Assembly (NCBI GenBank): GCA_038239485.1
Contig: JBBSET010000009.1
Coordinates: 1 to 64,000 of the forward strand
Source of the DNA: DASQEH01 sp038239485
Lineage (GTDB): Bacteria; Actinomycetota; Actinomycetes; Propionibacteriales; Nocardioidaceae
Reading direction: 5' to 3'
DNA: 64,000 nucleotides
Under the pieces are notes generated by a model. The model saw nothing but the letters and a program-made list of their open reading frames with translations. It was not told the origin of the DNA and did not search any database. Shown here one piece after another: positions 33,493 to 41,689 of the stretch. A program made the position numbers and the translations under genes. Within the stretch, counting starts at the first letter, position 1. Every line of letters starts with the position of its first letter.

Positions 33493-34824
33493 ATGATCTG
33501 GCCGCCATCAGCGCAGCGCCGCGTAGACAGGTTCGCTGCCTCGTTCGAGGGACAGCGACCTTTTGGGAGCCTCGATGCCGACACAGCTGCCCTCGTACAG
33601 CTCGCCAGGAGCCTCGAGGCCCTTGACAAGCCGGCGCCCCGCCCAGAGTTCGCCGCCGATCTCCGGGTCAGGCTGCTCGAGGTGGCTCCCCTCCATCTCG
33701 TTACGCCGGAGCCGACCCCGCCTCGATCGGGACGGGCGCCCACGGCGCGACCGGTCCGCGCGAAACGTCGTGGCCGGTTAGGTGTCGTGGCTGTCGGTGC
33801 CATCGTGGTCAGCACATTCGTCGGCGTGGGGCTCGCGAGTCACTCGGCGCTGCCCGGTGACCCGTTGTACCCGATCAAGCGAACCCTGGAGAGCGTGCAG
33901 GTGGCCACCGCCGGCTCGCCCGCCGACAAGGGCGGTCAGCTCCTGTCCCAAGCTTCGACCCGGCTGTCCGAGGTCCAGAACCTGGTCGACGAGCACTCCT
34001 CGGACCCTGCCGTCTCGGTGCTGATGGGTGGGACCCTCAGCGACTTCTCGACGCAGGCGCACCAGGGCGGCGCCGACCTGATGACGGCCTACCGAAACAA
34101 CGACGACACGTCTGCGATCGTCGACCTGCGCACCTTCACGAGCTCATCGGCGACAAGGCTCGAAGCGATGAGCACCCAGGTCCCGCCGGCCGTCCTCGCC
34201 GACGTCGCAGGTGCGGCGTCGGAGCTGACGACGCTCGACGCGGGTGCGGTGAGGACGTGTCCGAGCTGCAGCGCCTTGGCGCCGCTGGCCCTGCCTGCCA
34301 ACTTGGAGACCCTGGTCAGCGACGTGCAGGCCGGCAAGCAGCCGACCCTTCCCACCACCGCCGGCCCCGCGGACCCCGGAGCACCGACCAGCCTGCTCCC
34401 CCCAACGACCATCGCACCGGTGGCGCCCGGCACCACCCCGGCTCCGATTGTGGTGCTGCCCACCATCGATCCTGGCACCGGTGGCCTCCCGACGGACCCG
34501 ACCGACGTGCCGACGACGGCGCCCGTCCAGCCGACGACCGGTAATCCGACGACCGACCCGGTGACCGATCCGACCACCGATCCCGCCTCCACGAACCCGA
34601 CGACGGCCCCCACGACGGCGCCGCCGACGACTTCCCCCCCGACGACCGACCCGACGACGGCCCTCCCCACGACGGCGCCTCCGACGACCAACCCCCCGGC
34701 GACGGACCCCAATACGACCAATGGCACGTCGACTGACACGCCGACCACGATTGCGTTCACGGCACCCACGACCGATGATCCGACGAGCCCCGGCACTATC
34801 GGCTCGTCCGCGTCGCTCGGCTAG
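33493..34824 (+). CDS. DUF5667 membrane protein, putative anti-sigma factor
   Basis: A 443-residue protein. About 90 N-terminal residues are cytoplasmic and contain FAADLRVRLLEVA. One transmembrane helix follows (GRLGVVAVGAIVVSTFVGVGLAS). Then comes the DUF5667 domain, recognised from LPGDPLYPIKRTLESVQVA and STRLSEVQNLVDEH. The last 160 residues are a Thr-Pro-Asp low-complexity tail that should lie outside the cell and could span or bind the wall. GGAGAG precedes the ATG. Its place after an ECF sigma gene suggests it holds that factor at the membrane, which is an inference from RsbN/BldN. Confidence 0.8.
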   Translation: MIWPPSAQRRVDRFAASFEGQRPFGSLDADTAALVQLARSLEALDKPAPRPEFAADLRVRLLEVAPLHLVTPEPTPPRSGRAPTARPVRAKRRGRLGVVAVGAIVVSTFVGVGLASHSALPGDPLYPIKRTLESVQVATAGSPADKGGQLLSQASTRLSEVQNLVDEHSSDPAVSVLMGGTLSDFSTQAHQGGADLMTAYRNNDDTSAIVDLRTFTSSSATRLEAMSTQVPPAVLADVAGAASELTTLDAGAVRTCPSCSALAPLALPANLETLVSDVQAGKQPTLPTTAGPADPGAPTSLLPPTTIAPVAPGTTPAPIVVLPTIDPGTGGLPTDPTDVPTTAPVQPTTGNPTTDPVTDPTTDPASTNPTTAPTTAPPTTSPPTTDPTTALPTTAPPTTNPPATDPNTTNGTSTDTPTTIAFTAPTTDDPTSPGTIGSSASLG

Positions 34825-34856
34825 CACCTCTCCACCGGAGCGCCGGCGCGCCGCGG

Positions 34857-35966
34857 CTAGGAGAACACGGTGGTGCGCTGGACCAGGAGTGCGTAGAGGG
34901 TCTGCTGGATCGTCTCCCGTACCTGGTCGGTCACGTTGAACACCAGCATCGGGTCGTCGGCCGCCCCTGCGACGTAGGTGTCGGTCCGGATCTGGGCGCC
35001 GAACTCGATCAGCCACTTGGACGGGAGCGGGATCAGCCCGAGCAGGCCGAACCACGGGAAGAACGGCGTGATGGGCAGGTACGGCAGCCCGAGCAGCCGT
35101 GCCAGCGAGGCGACATTGCCGACCAGCGGGTAGATCTCCTCGGCGCCGACGACTGCGCACGGCACGATCGGGACACCTGTCCGCATCGCGGCCGAGACGA
35201 AGCCGCCACGGCCGAAGCGCTGCAGCTTGTAGCGCTCCGAGAAGGGCTTGCCGATCCCCTTGAAGCCCTCCGGCCAGACACCGACCAGGTCTCCGCGCGA
35301 CAGCATCCGCTCCGTGTCCTCGGTGCTGGCCATCGTGACTCCGCCCTTGCGCGCCAGCTCGCCGACGAAGGGCAGCCTGAACACCAGGTCGGCGCCGAGC
35401 ATCCGTAGGAACCTGTCCGCGTGGTCGTGGACGACGAGACCGGTCATCATGCTGTCGAGGGGCAAGGTCCCGGAGTGGTTGGAGACGACCAGCGCGCCGC
35501 CGGTGCCAGGCAGGTTCTCGATGCCCCGGACGTCGATCCTGAACCACTTCTCGGCCAGCGGGCGAAGGGCGGCCAGGATGAAGCGCTCAGTGATCTCTTC
35601 GTCGAACCCGAACTCGTCGACCTCGTAGTCACCGGTCAGCCGCCTTCTCAGCAGGTGGGTGAGCTCCACCAGCCGCTGCTGCCACACCGACTCGCCGAAC
35701 GTATCGCGCGCCGCGTCGGCGAGGACATCGGCAAGGTCGTCCGCGGCGAGGGGCGGATCGACCAATCGCCCGTCTGCATCGGCGCCGGCATCGGCGCCCG
35801 GGTCCGCCGCCGGAGCAGGCTGGGTATCTCCGCCAGGGCCTCTACGCCGCCTCGAAGGCGCTCGCGGAGACGATGCCAACGCCCGGGCGGCCGCCGACGG
35901 GGTCGTCTGCGACCCGCGACCGGGCCGACCGCGCCCGCCGATCGAGATGACCTCCGCGTCAGCCAC
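34857..35966 (-). CDS. Lysophospholipid acyltransferase family protein
   Basis: A 369-residue PlsC-like acyltransferase. The catalytic histidine is in VVSNHSGTLPLDSMM (near residue 160), the glycerol-phosphate-binding region is VGVWPEGFKG, and GVPIVPCAVVGAEEIYP is the third block. This set fits the MGAT-like LPLAT group. The N-terminal 100 residues are charged and disordered. It overlaps the epimerase gene by eight bases. The epimerase-acyltransferase pair is conserved in Mycobacterium (galE2 and its neighbour). Confidence 0.87.
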   Translation of the reverse strand: MADAEVISIGGRGRPGRGSQTTPSAAARALASSPRAPSRRRRGPGGDTQPAPAADPGADAGADADGRLVDPPLAADDLADVLADAARDTFGESVWQQRLVELTHLLRRRLTGDYEVDEFGFDEEITERFILAALRPLAEKWFRIDVRGIENLPGTGGALVVSNHSGTLPLDSMMTGLVVHDHADRFLRMLGADLVFRLPFVGELARKGGVTMASTEDTERMLSRGDLVGVWPEGFKGIGKPFSERYKLQRFGRGGFVSAAMRTGVPIVPCAVVGAEEIYPLVGNVASLARLLGLPYLPITPFFPWFGLLGLIPLPSKWLIEFGAQIRTDTYVAGAADDPMLVFNVTDQVRETIQQTLYALLVQRTTVFS

Positions 35967-36987
35967 TGGCCACCATCCGGGCGGTCCAGTCCGTGAACTG
36001 CCGTTCCAGCCGAGTCAACCGTTCGGCGTTGAGAAGTCCCGGCCGCAGCCGCCGAGCGAAGGCGTCGAACGCCTGCGCGGTGGTGAATGCCGGCTCGAAC
36101 CGCAGCAGCTCGCGCATGGCTGTGGTGTCCACGCCACGGCCGTAGGTCAGGAAGGATGTCTCCTCCGACGACAGGTCTGCACGTCGTGCCGCCGGGAACA
36201 GAGACGAGATGGGACCGAATGCCAAGGTGGGCACCGCGACACTCGGGCGCCCCAGTCGCCGGACGGCCTGCGACAGCATCAGCACGCCGTCACCCGCGAT
36301 GTTGAAGGTGCCCGTGGCATTGCCGAGGGTGGACAGATGCAGTGCGGCGAGGGCGTCCTCCTCATGGCAGAACTGCAGCCGCGGGTCGAACCCGAGGACG
36401 GTCGGGATGACGGGAAGCTCGAAGTACCGGGTGAGGGTGGTCTCGATCTTGGGTCCGATCAGGTTCGCGCAGCGCAGCATGGTCACGTCGACATCAGGTC
36501 GGCGGCGCGCGAAGGCCCGGACGTAGCCCTCGACCTCGGCGGAGTCCTTGGCGAAGCCCGATCGCGGCGGCCGCCGCGGGGCCATCTCCTCGGTGAACAT
36601 CGACGGGTCGTTGACGGACGACCCGTAGACCTTGGCCGACGACTTGACGACCAGTCGCTCGACACCGGACGCCTCCTGGCAGGCGGCGAGCAGCTGCATG
36701 GTGCCGATGACGTTGATCTCCTTCATCGACGTGCGGCCGCCGGCCCCGCTCGGGGTCGCGATCACACTCAGGTGCACCACGGTGTCGACGTCGTTGGCAG
36801 CGATCACCTTCGAGATGACCGGGTTGCGGATGTCGGCCCGCACGAACCTGACATCGCCGAGGTCGTGGCGAGGTGGGACGACGTCGACACCGATGACGCG
36901 GTCGACCTCGGCGTCGGCTGCGATCCGACGGGCGAAGCGCCCACCCAGGTCGCGGCACACTCCGGTGACGAGAACGACGCGACCCAT
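35959..36987 (-). CDS. NAD-dependent epimerase/dehydratase family protein
   Basis: A 342-residue extended short-chain dehydrogenase. The NAD motif VLVTGVCRDLGGRFA departs from GxxGxxG (G-V-C-R-D-L-G), a variation seen in this subgroup. VVHLSVIATPSG and a serine region (VKSSAKVYGSS) follow, but the YxxxK catalytic pair is not obvious; GFAKDSAE takes its place. It may therefore act on something other than UDP-sugars or be a binding protein. It follows bS22 by 13 bases and overlaps the acyltransferase gene. Confidence 0.8.
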   Translation of the reverse strand: MGRVVLVTGVCRDLGGRFARRIAADAEVDRVIGVDVVPPRHDLGDVRFVRADIRNPVISKVIAANDVDTVVHLSVIATPSGAGGRTSMKEINVIGTMQLLAACQEASGVERLVVKSSAKVYGSSVNDPSMFTEEMAPRRPPRSGFAKDSAEVEGYVRAFARRRPDVDVTMLRCANLIGPKIETTLTRYFELPVIPTVLGFDPRLQFCHEEDALAALHLSTLGNATGTFNIAGDGVLMLSQAVRRLGRPSVAVPTLAFGPISSLFPAARRADLSSEETSFLTYGRGVDTTAMRELLRFEPAFTTAQAFDAFARRLRPGLLNAERLTRLERQFTDWTARMVASG

Positions 36988-37000
36988 CGCGCTCAGGGCC

Positions 37001-37102
37001 TTACTTGCCCTGACGGCGACGTTGGATGCGGGTCTTCTTCAGCAGCTTGCGATGCTTCTTCTTCGCCATCCGCTTGCGGCGCTTCTTGATAACTGAGCCC
37101 AC
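37001..37102 (-). CDS. Small ribosomal subunit protein bS22 (AURKAIP1/COX24 domain)
   Basis: A 33-residue, extremely basic peptide that starts with GTG as VGSVIKKRRKRMAKKKHRK and ends in RRRQGK. This is the actinobacterial ribosomal protein bS22, found in mycobacterial ribosome structures and equal in position to the tiny gene beside galE2 in Mycobacterium. GAAAGG lies about eight bases before the GTG. It is the first gene ahead of the epimerase and acyltransferase. Confidence 0.9.
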   Translation of the reverse strand: MGSVIKKRRKRMAKKKHRKLLKKTRIQRRRQGK

Positions 37103-37186
37103 GGTCTACCTTTCGGGCGTTGCTTCGGTGACCGGCGGGCGGTCAGCCCACTCGTGGTCGAGGAATGCCTATGACGTGACCGACCT

Positions 37187-37216
37187 ACTCTAGCGGCCGA
37201 GGCTGGCTGGCCCCAA
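37187..37216 (-). promoter_or_regulatory. Probable promoter of bS22 and the epimerase operon
   Basis: On the minus strand TTGGGG (37211-37216) and TAGAGT (37187-37192) are 18 bases apart. Transcription would start near 37180 and give a leader of about 78 bases. The rest of the 206-base gap up to the HTH gene shows nothing else clear. Confidence 0.4.
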
Positions 37217-37308
37217 TAACGCGGTGTCGCCGCCGCAGACGCCCGCGCCCGATGCGTACCGTGGCCCCCAGCCGAAGGCTGAATTCCAGGGCGGCCGAGC
37301 GGCGCCGG

Positions 37309-37518
37309 TCAGCCCGCTTGGTAGAAGGACTTGCGCAGGTACTCGTTGACGGCGTCGGCGGGTACCCGGAACGACCTGCCCACCCGGATCGCGGGCAGCT
37401 CCCCGCCGTGCACCAGCCGGTAGACGGTCATTTTCGACACGCGCATCGCTGCAGCGACCTCTGCGACCGTCAGGAAGGTGACGTCGGAGATGTTGTCTCC
37501 AGTCGAGCTCCCGGCCAT
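37309..37518 (-). CDS. Excisionase-type helix-turn-helix DNA-binding protein
   Basis: A 69-residue protein made almost wholly of one MerR/excisionase-like winged helix: FLTVAEVAAAMRVSKMTVYR is the helix-turn-helix and LPAIRVGRSFRVPADAVNEYL the wing. It resembles the small actinobacterial HTH_17 proteins found next to bS22 and proC. Despite the family name there is no phage context. It is probably a nucleoid or developmental regulator. The insertion sequence ends 154 bases upstream and may have changed its promoter region. Confidence 0.85.
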   Translation of the reverse strand: MAGSSTGDNISDVTFLTVAEVAAAMRVSKMTVYRLVHGGELPAIRVGRSFRVPADAVNEYLRKSFYQAG

Positions 37519-37663
37519 CCGGCACCAACTTCCGACACAGACGTCCTCGGCTTCCCGCCGACGAATACGATCGCTGCGCTGACGTGAGAGTAGTGGCAAA
37601 TGAGGCGGCTGGGGAAGCAGAGTTGATTTTTCGGTACCAAATCGGAAGATAAAGGAGTGATCA

Positions 37664-37672
37664 GTCGGCGTG
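37664..37672. repeat. Target-site duplication, left
   Basis: GTCGGCGTG directly before the left end of the insertion sequence is repeated exactly after the right end. Nine bases fits the 8-9 base duplications of IS256 elements. Confidence 0.9.
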
Positions 37673-37712
37673 GAGGTTGTCCCGGGTCTCGTGGAACTTG
37701 AGGTGGCGGTCC
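37673..37712 (+). repeat. IS256 left terminal inverted repeat
   Basis: Forty bases starting GAGGTTGTCCCGGGTC and ending GGTGGCGGTCC. They pair with the right end with about five mismatches and one gap. Confidence 0.9.
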
Positions 37713-37783
37713 CCCGCCTGACGCCTGCCTTGCGGTAGGTGTTGGGCGTCCGCCAAAGACGACCCAGGAGACAGGGGACCACC

Positions 37784-39085
37784 GTGAACAAGAGGTACCA
37801 GACCAAGACTGGCGACGCGAACGCGCTCGCCGTGCCCGAGCAGGTGAGCGTGGCGATGGACGAGATCGCCGCCGACATGGCCGAGGGGCTGCTGGCCCTC
37901 GCGGTCGGCGCCGGCCTGCAGGTGATGGGCCAGCTGATGCAGTCCGACGTAGCGGCTGTGTGTGGGCCGCGTGGCAAGCACGACCCTGAGCGCACGGCGA
38001 CCCGGCACGGCACAGAACGAGGCTCGGTCACCCTCGGTGGGCGCCGGGTGCCGGTCGTTCGGCCCCGGGTCCGTGCCATCGACGGCAGCGGCGAGGCGCC
38101 GGTGCCCGCGTATGACCTGTTCAACTCCACCGAGCTGCTGGGGAGGATGGCGATGGAGCGGATGCTCGGCGGGCTCTCGACCCGGCGCTACCCGGTCGGG
38201 CTGGAGCCGGTCGGCGAGGCCGTCGAGGACGGGGCGAGGTCGACGAGCAAGTCGGCGGTCTCGCGCAAGTTCGTGGCGATGACCCAGCACGCATTGACCA
38301 ACCTGCTCGCCGCCGACCTCGGTGAGCTGGACCTGGTGGCGTTGATGATCGACGGGGTGCACTTCGCCGACCACCTGTGCGTGGTCGCGCTCGGCATCGA
38401 CATCGAGGGGACCAAACACCCCCTCGCGCTGGTCGAAGGCTCCACGGAGAACACCACCCTCGTCAAGGCTCTGCTGGTTGGGTTGCGCGAACGCGGCCTG
38501 GACGTCACCACGCCGATCCTGGCGGTCCTGGACGGCGCGAAGGCGCTGTCCGCGGCGGTGCGGGAGGTCTTCGACAAGCCCGTGATCGCTCGATGCCAGC
38601 TGCACAAGATCCGCAACGTCAAGGAGCACCTGCCCGAGAAGATGCGGTCCACCGTCGAGCGCAAGATGCGGGAGGCCTACCACGCCGGTTCCGCGCTCGA
38701 GGCCGAAGCTCAGCTGACCGCCCTGGCCGCCGAACTCGACCGGACCCACCCCGGCGCCGCCGGCAGCCTGCGCGAGGGCCTGGCCGAGACACTGACCGTG
38801 CTCCGCCTCAACGTGCCGCCCACCCTGGCCCGGACACTGCGCAGCACGAACGCGATCGAGTCGATGATCTCGATCTGTCGCGACCACTCCCGCAACGTCA
38901 AACGCTGGCGCGACGGGCAGATGGCGCTGCGCTGGTGCGCCGCCGGGATGCTCGAGGCCAGCAAGCAGTTCCGCCGCGTGAACGGCCACCTGCACCTGCC
39001 AGCCCTCCGAACATCGCTCGAACGCCATGTCGCCGCCCAGACGATCGGTGCCGACTGCAACACTCAAGACGTGAGCGCAGCCTGA
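37784..39085 (+). CDS. IS256-family transposase
   Basis: A 433-residue mutator-type transposase. The DDE residues are D190 (MIDGVHF), D250 (AVLDGAKAL) and E359 (RSTNAIESM), with the usual CQLHKIRN motif near 271 between the second and third. The full length and intact triad suggest an active enzyme. The start is GTG at 37784 with GGAGACAGGGG upstream; a longer frame from 37739 would lack a ribosome site. Confidence 0.95.
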   Translation: MNKRYQTKTGDANALAVPEQVSVAMDEIAADMAEGLLALAVGAGLQVMGQLMQSDVAAVCGPRGKHDPERTATRHGTERGSVTLGGRRVPVVRPRVRAIDGSGEAPVPAYDLFNSTELLGRMAMERMLGGLSTRRYPVGLEPVGEAVEDGARSTSKSAVSRKFVAMTQHALTNLLAADLGELDLVALMIDGVHFADHLCVVALGIDIEGTKHPLALVEGSTENTTLVKALLVGLRERGLDVTTPILAVLDGAKALSAAVREVFDKPVIARCQLHKIRNVKEHLPEKMRSTVERKMREAYHAGSALEAEAQLTALAAELDRTHPGAAGSLREGLAETLTVLRLNVPPTLARTLRSTNAIESMISICRDHSRNVKRWRDGQMALRWCAAGMLEASKQFRRVNGHLHLPALRTSLERHVAAQTIGADCNTQDVSAA

Positions 39086-39093
39086 TGCTCACC

Positions 39094-39132
39094 GGACCGC
39101 CACCGAAGTTCCACGGAACTCGGGACATCCTC
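39094..39132 (-). repeat. IS256 right terminal inverted repeat
   Basis: Thirty-nine bases that read inward as GAGGATGTCCCGAGTTCC to GGTGGCGGTCC, matching the left end. Confidence 0.9.
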
Positions 39133-39141
39133 GTCGGCGTG
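39133..39141. repeat. Target-site duplication, right
   Basis: GTCGGCGTG, identical to the nine bases before the left end. Confidence 0.9.
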
Positions 39142-39188
39142 TCGCTGGAAAGTCCCTAGCTGTTTACGCTATGTGCGCACAGCGCGGC

Positions 39189-40370
39189 TCAGTACGCCGG
39201 GTCCAGTCCGTGCCAGGGGAAAATCTCTTGCCGGGCTTCTTCGATGCTGCGATCGAGCCAGGAGTCGGGGTTGTAGCCGCTGCTCCAGTCGCGGTAGACC
39301 GGGTCGCGGCCGTCGGTCATCTCGGTCGGCGCCTGTCGTCCCGTCAGCACCTCGACAGCGGTGCGCCACTCCTGCGGGGTCGCCGTCTCCGGATCGATCG
39401 GCGTACCGGCGACGGTCGCGAGCAGGTGCGTCCACGTCCGCGGGACGACGTCCACGACGGAGTAGCCTCCCCCGCCGGTCGCCACCCAGCGACCGCCGCA
39501 CACCTCGTGTGCGAGGTGGTGCAGCGCGAGCTGGATCTGCCGCTGCCCGTCGACGCTGAGCATCAGATGGGCCAGCGGGTCGTCCATGTGGGAGTCGCAG
39601 CCCAGCTGGGTCACCAACAGCTCGGGCTCGAAGGCCCGGGCCACGGGCGGGACGACGGCATGGAAGGCGCGGAGCCACCCGCCGTCGGCAGTGCCTGGCG
39701 GCAGCGCGACGTTGACCGACATGCCGACGGCGTCCGGGCCACCTGACTCCGAGGTCTCCCCGGTCCCTGGGAACAGCGTCCGGGGGCTCTCGTGCAAGCT
39801 GACGGTCACCACCCGCGGATCGTTGTAGAACGCCGCCTGGACCCCGTCGCCGTGATGGACGTCGGCGTCGACGTACAGGATCTTCTTGGCACCCAGCGAG
39901 AGCAGCCACGCGATCGCCACCGCCGGGTCGTTGTAGATGCAGAATCCGCTGGCCGAGTCCGCCATCGCGTGGTGCAGGCCGCCACTGATGTTCACCGCGT
40001 GCAGCGCCTCACCGCTCCACACCTGCCGGGCCGCCTCGAGGGTCCCACCAACGATGTGCGCACTCGCCTGGTGCATACCGGCGAAGGTCGGGTTGTCGTC
40101 CGTGCCGAGCCCATGGACGAGGTCCTGCTCGTACGGCCGGTCGCTGAGGTGGCGTACCGCCGCGATGTACGCAGCGGAGTGGACCAGGCCCAGCTCGGCG
40201 TCGGTGGCGGTCGGCGCACCTACGACCGAGACGTTGGGGTCGTCGAGAACGCCGAGACTGCGCGCGAGCCGGATCGTCAGGTCCACCCTGATCGGGTGCA
40301 TGGGATGGTGGGGGCCGAAGTCGTAGCTGGTCAGGTCCTCGTCGAAGACGATGCACCCAGGACCGGTCAT
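39189..40370 (-). CDS. acuC: AcuC-like histone deacetylase family protein
   Basis: A 393-residue zinc amidohydrolase of the class I histone deacetylase family. The metal ligands are in YVDADVHHGDGV and in QLGCDSHMDDPLAHL. The general bases are in SGGLHHAM, and a C-terminal GGGGYSV glycine loop is present. In bacteria AcuC removes acetyl or related groups from lysines, for example on acetyl-CoA synthetase. No such partner lies nearby. The ATG has TAGAGT exactly six bases upstream. Confidence 0.92.
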   Translation of the reverse strand: MTGPGCIVFDEDLTSYDFGPHHPMHPIRVDLTIRLARSLGVLDDPNVSVVGAPTATDAELGLVHSAAYIAAVRHLSDRPYEQDLVHGLGTDDNPTFAGMHQASAHIVGGTLEAARQVWSGEALHAVNISGGLHHAMADSASGFCIYNDPAVAIAWLLSLGAKKILYVDADVHHGDGVQAAFYNDPRVVTVSLHESPRTLFPGTGETSESGGPDAVGMSVNVALPPGTADGGWLRAFHAVVPPVARAFEPELLVTQLGCDSHMDDPLAHLMLSVDGQRQIQLALHHLAHEVCGGRWVATGGGGYSVVDVVPRTWTHLLATVAGTPIDPETATPQEWRTAVEVLTGRQAPTEMTDGRDPVYRDWSSGYNPDSWLDRSIEEARQEIFPWHGLDPAY

Positions 40371-40376
40371 GGTCGG

Positions 40377-40382
40377 ACTCTA
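40377..40382 (-). promoter_or_regulatory. Leaderless -10 of acuC
   Basis: TAGAGT on the minus strand, then six bases, then the acuC ATG. Confidence 0.55.
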
Positions 40383-40395
40383 TCCCCAGCCCGAG

Positions 40396-41649
40396 TCACA
40401 GCAAGGCTGACGCCGTGTAGATGAGCAGACCGGCGAGGCCGCCGACGATCGTCCCGTTGATCCGGATGAACTGCAGGTCGCGGCCGACGTACAGCTCGAT
40501 CCGCTCGGCCGCCTCCTTGCCGTCCCAGCGGTCGATCGTGTCGGTGATGACCGTCGTCAGCTCCTCGCCGTAGCGTCCGACCAGGAACGCTGCCGCGTCC
40601 GCGACGTAGCCGTCCATGCGGGCGCAGAGCTCCTCGTCGTCGACCAGGCGAGCGCCGAAGGCCCCGAGACTCGTGATTGCCCGGGCCTTGACCGCGCTGT
40701 CCGGCGTCGCGAGGGAGTCGAGCAGGGCGCGGCGCAGGGCGTTCCAGAGCGAGGTTGCCGTCACCGCCACCTGAGGCTGGCTGAGGACCCGCTTCTTGAG
40801 GCGCTCGGCGCGCTCGATCGTGCCGGGGTCGTGCTGCAGGTCATTGGCGAGCTGGGCCAGCAGGTCGTCGATCGCGTGCCTGGCCTGGTGGTCGGGGTCG
40901 TCGCGGATGTCAGCGACCCAGGCGGTGGCCTCGGCGTGCAACCGCCGCGTCACCCGCTCGTCGAGCCAGAGGGGCGTCCACCAAGGTGCTCGGCTGCTCA
41001 GCGCCTCGGCAACGGCCGCCTCGTTGCCGCTCAGCCAGCGGTGCGCCTCGAGCAGCGCCAGGTCCACCAGCCCGTGGTGCGCCTTCTCCTCGACGACATC
41101 CTGCAGGAGTCGGCCGGCGACCTCGCTCAAAGGCTCGTCGGCGAGGCGAGGCAACAGCTCGGACTCGATGAGGACGGCAACATCCTCGTCGGAGATCCTG
41201 GTCAGCGCGGCGCTGAGCAGGATCGCGCCCTCGTCGACCACCCAGGTGCTGTTGGCCGGCTCGGTCAACCACGCCCCGACCCGTTTGCCCACCTTGGCAT
41301 CGGCGACCCTCGTCCGGACCACCGGCTCGGACAAGAAGTTGCCGGTGACGAACTCCTGAAGACTGCGGCCGAGCGCCGACTTGCGGGTGGGGATGATGGC
41401 GGTATGCGGGATGGGCAGCCCGAGCGGATGGCGGAACAGAGCCGTCACGGCGAACCAGTCCGCGATCGCCCCGACCATGGCCGCCTCGGCGGTGGCGTGG
41501 ACGTACGGCCAGCCACCGCCTCGATGCAGCGTCAGCAGGTACACCAGGCCGGCGAGCAGCAGGAGTGACAACGCGACCGCTCGCATCCGACGCAGTCCGC
41601 GGCGACGGAGCGCGTCGTCACTGGTCGCGAAGACGGGGGCGGCGCTCAC
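40396..41649 (-). CDS. DUF445 membrane protein
   Basis: A 417-residue protein of the DUF445 (YjiN) family. Hydrophobic helices lie near the N-terminus (MRAVALSLLLLAGLVYLLTL and ATAEAAMVGAIADWFAVTALFRHPLGLPIPHTAIIP) and at the very C-terminus (INGTIVGGLAGLLIYTASALL). A helical soluble region sits between. The function is not known. The GTG at 41649 is chosen because TACAGT is seven bases upstream. Confidence 0.85.
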   Translation of the reverse strand: MSAAPVFATSDDALRRRGLRRMRAVALSLLLLAGLVYLLTLHRGGGWPYVHATAEAAMVGAIADWFAVTALFRHPLGLPIPHTAIIPTRKSALGRSLQEFVTGNFLSEPVVRTRVADAKVGKRVGAWLTEPANSTWVVDEGAILLSAALTRISDEDVAVLIESELLPRLADEPLSEVAGRLLQDVVEEKAHHGLVDLALLEAHRWLSGNEAAVAEALSSRAPWWTPLWLDERVTRRLHAEATAWVADIRDDPDHQARHAIDDLLAQLANDLQHDPGTIERAERLKKRVLSQPQVAVTATSLWNALRRALLDSLATPDSAVKARAITSLGAFGARLVDDEELCARMDGYVADAAAFLVGRYGEELTTVITDTIDRWDGKEAAERIELYVGRDLQFIRINGTIVGGLAGLLIYTASALL

Positions 41650-41656
41650 TCGCGCG

Positions 41657-41662
41657 ACTGTA
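41657..41662 (-). promoter_or_regulatory. Leaderless -10 of the DUF445 gene
   Basis: TACAGT on the minus strand, seven bases before the GTG at 41649, in the gap after proC. Confidence 0.5.
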
Positions 41663-41689
41663 CCCGCGCCCTGCGCCGCGGCGGAGTCG

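Larger units (their letters stand above)
37673..39132 (+). mobile_element. Complete IS256-family insertion sequence
   Basis: The element is 1460 bases long. It has imperfect terminal inverted repeats of about 40 bases, one transposase gene filling most of its length and a perfect nine-base target duplication outside. All parts look intact, so it may still be active or inserted recently. It lies in the gap between the HTH gene and acuC and breaks no recognisable gene. Confidence 0.95.

Noticed and set aside
34089..34796. A Val-Gly repeat protein opposite the DUF5667 gene
   Set aside because: It is the antisense reading of Thr-Pro-Asp codons (ACG, CCG, GAC) in the low-complexity tail, not a real repeat protein.
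37661..39067. A 468-codon frame opposite the transposase
   Set aside because: Antisense shadow within the insertion sequence. The transposase frame carries the DDE residues.
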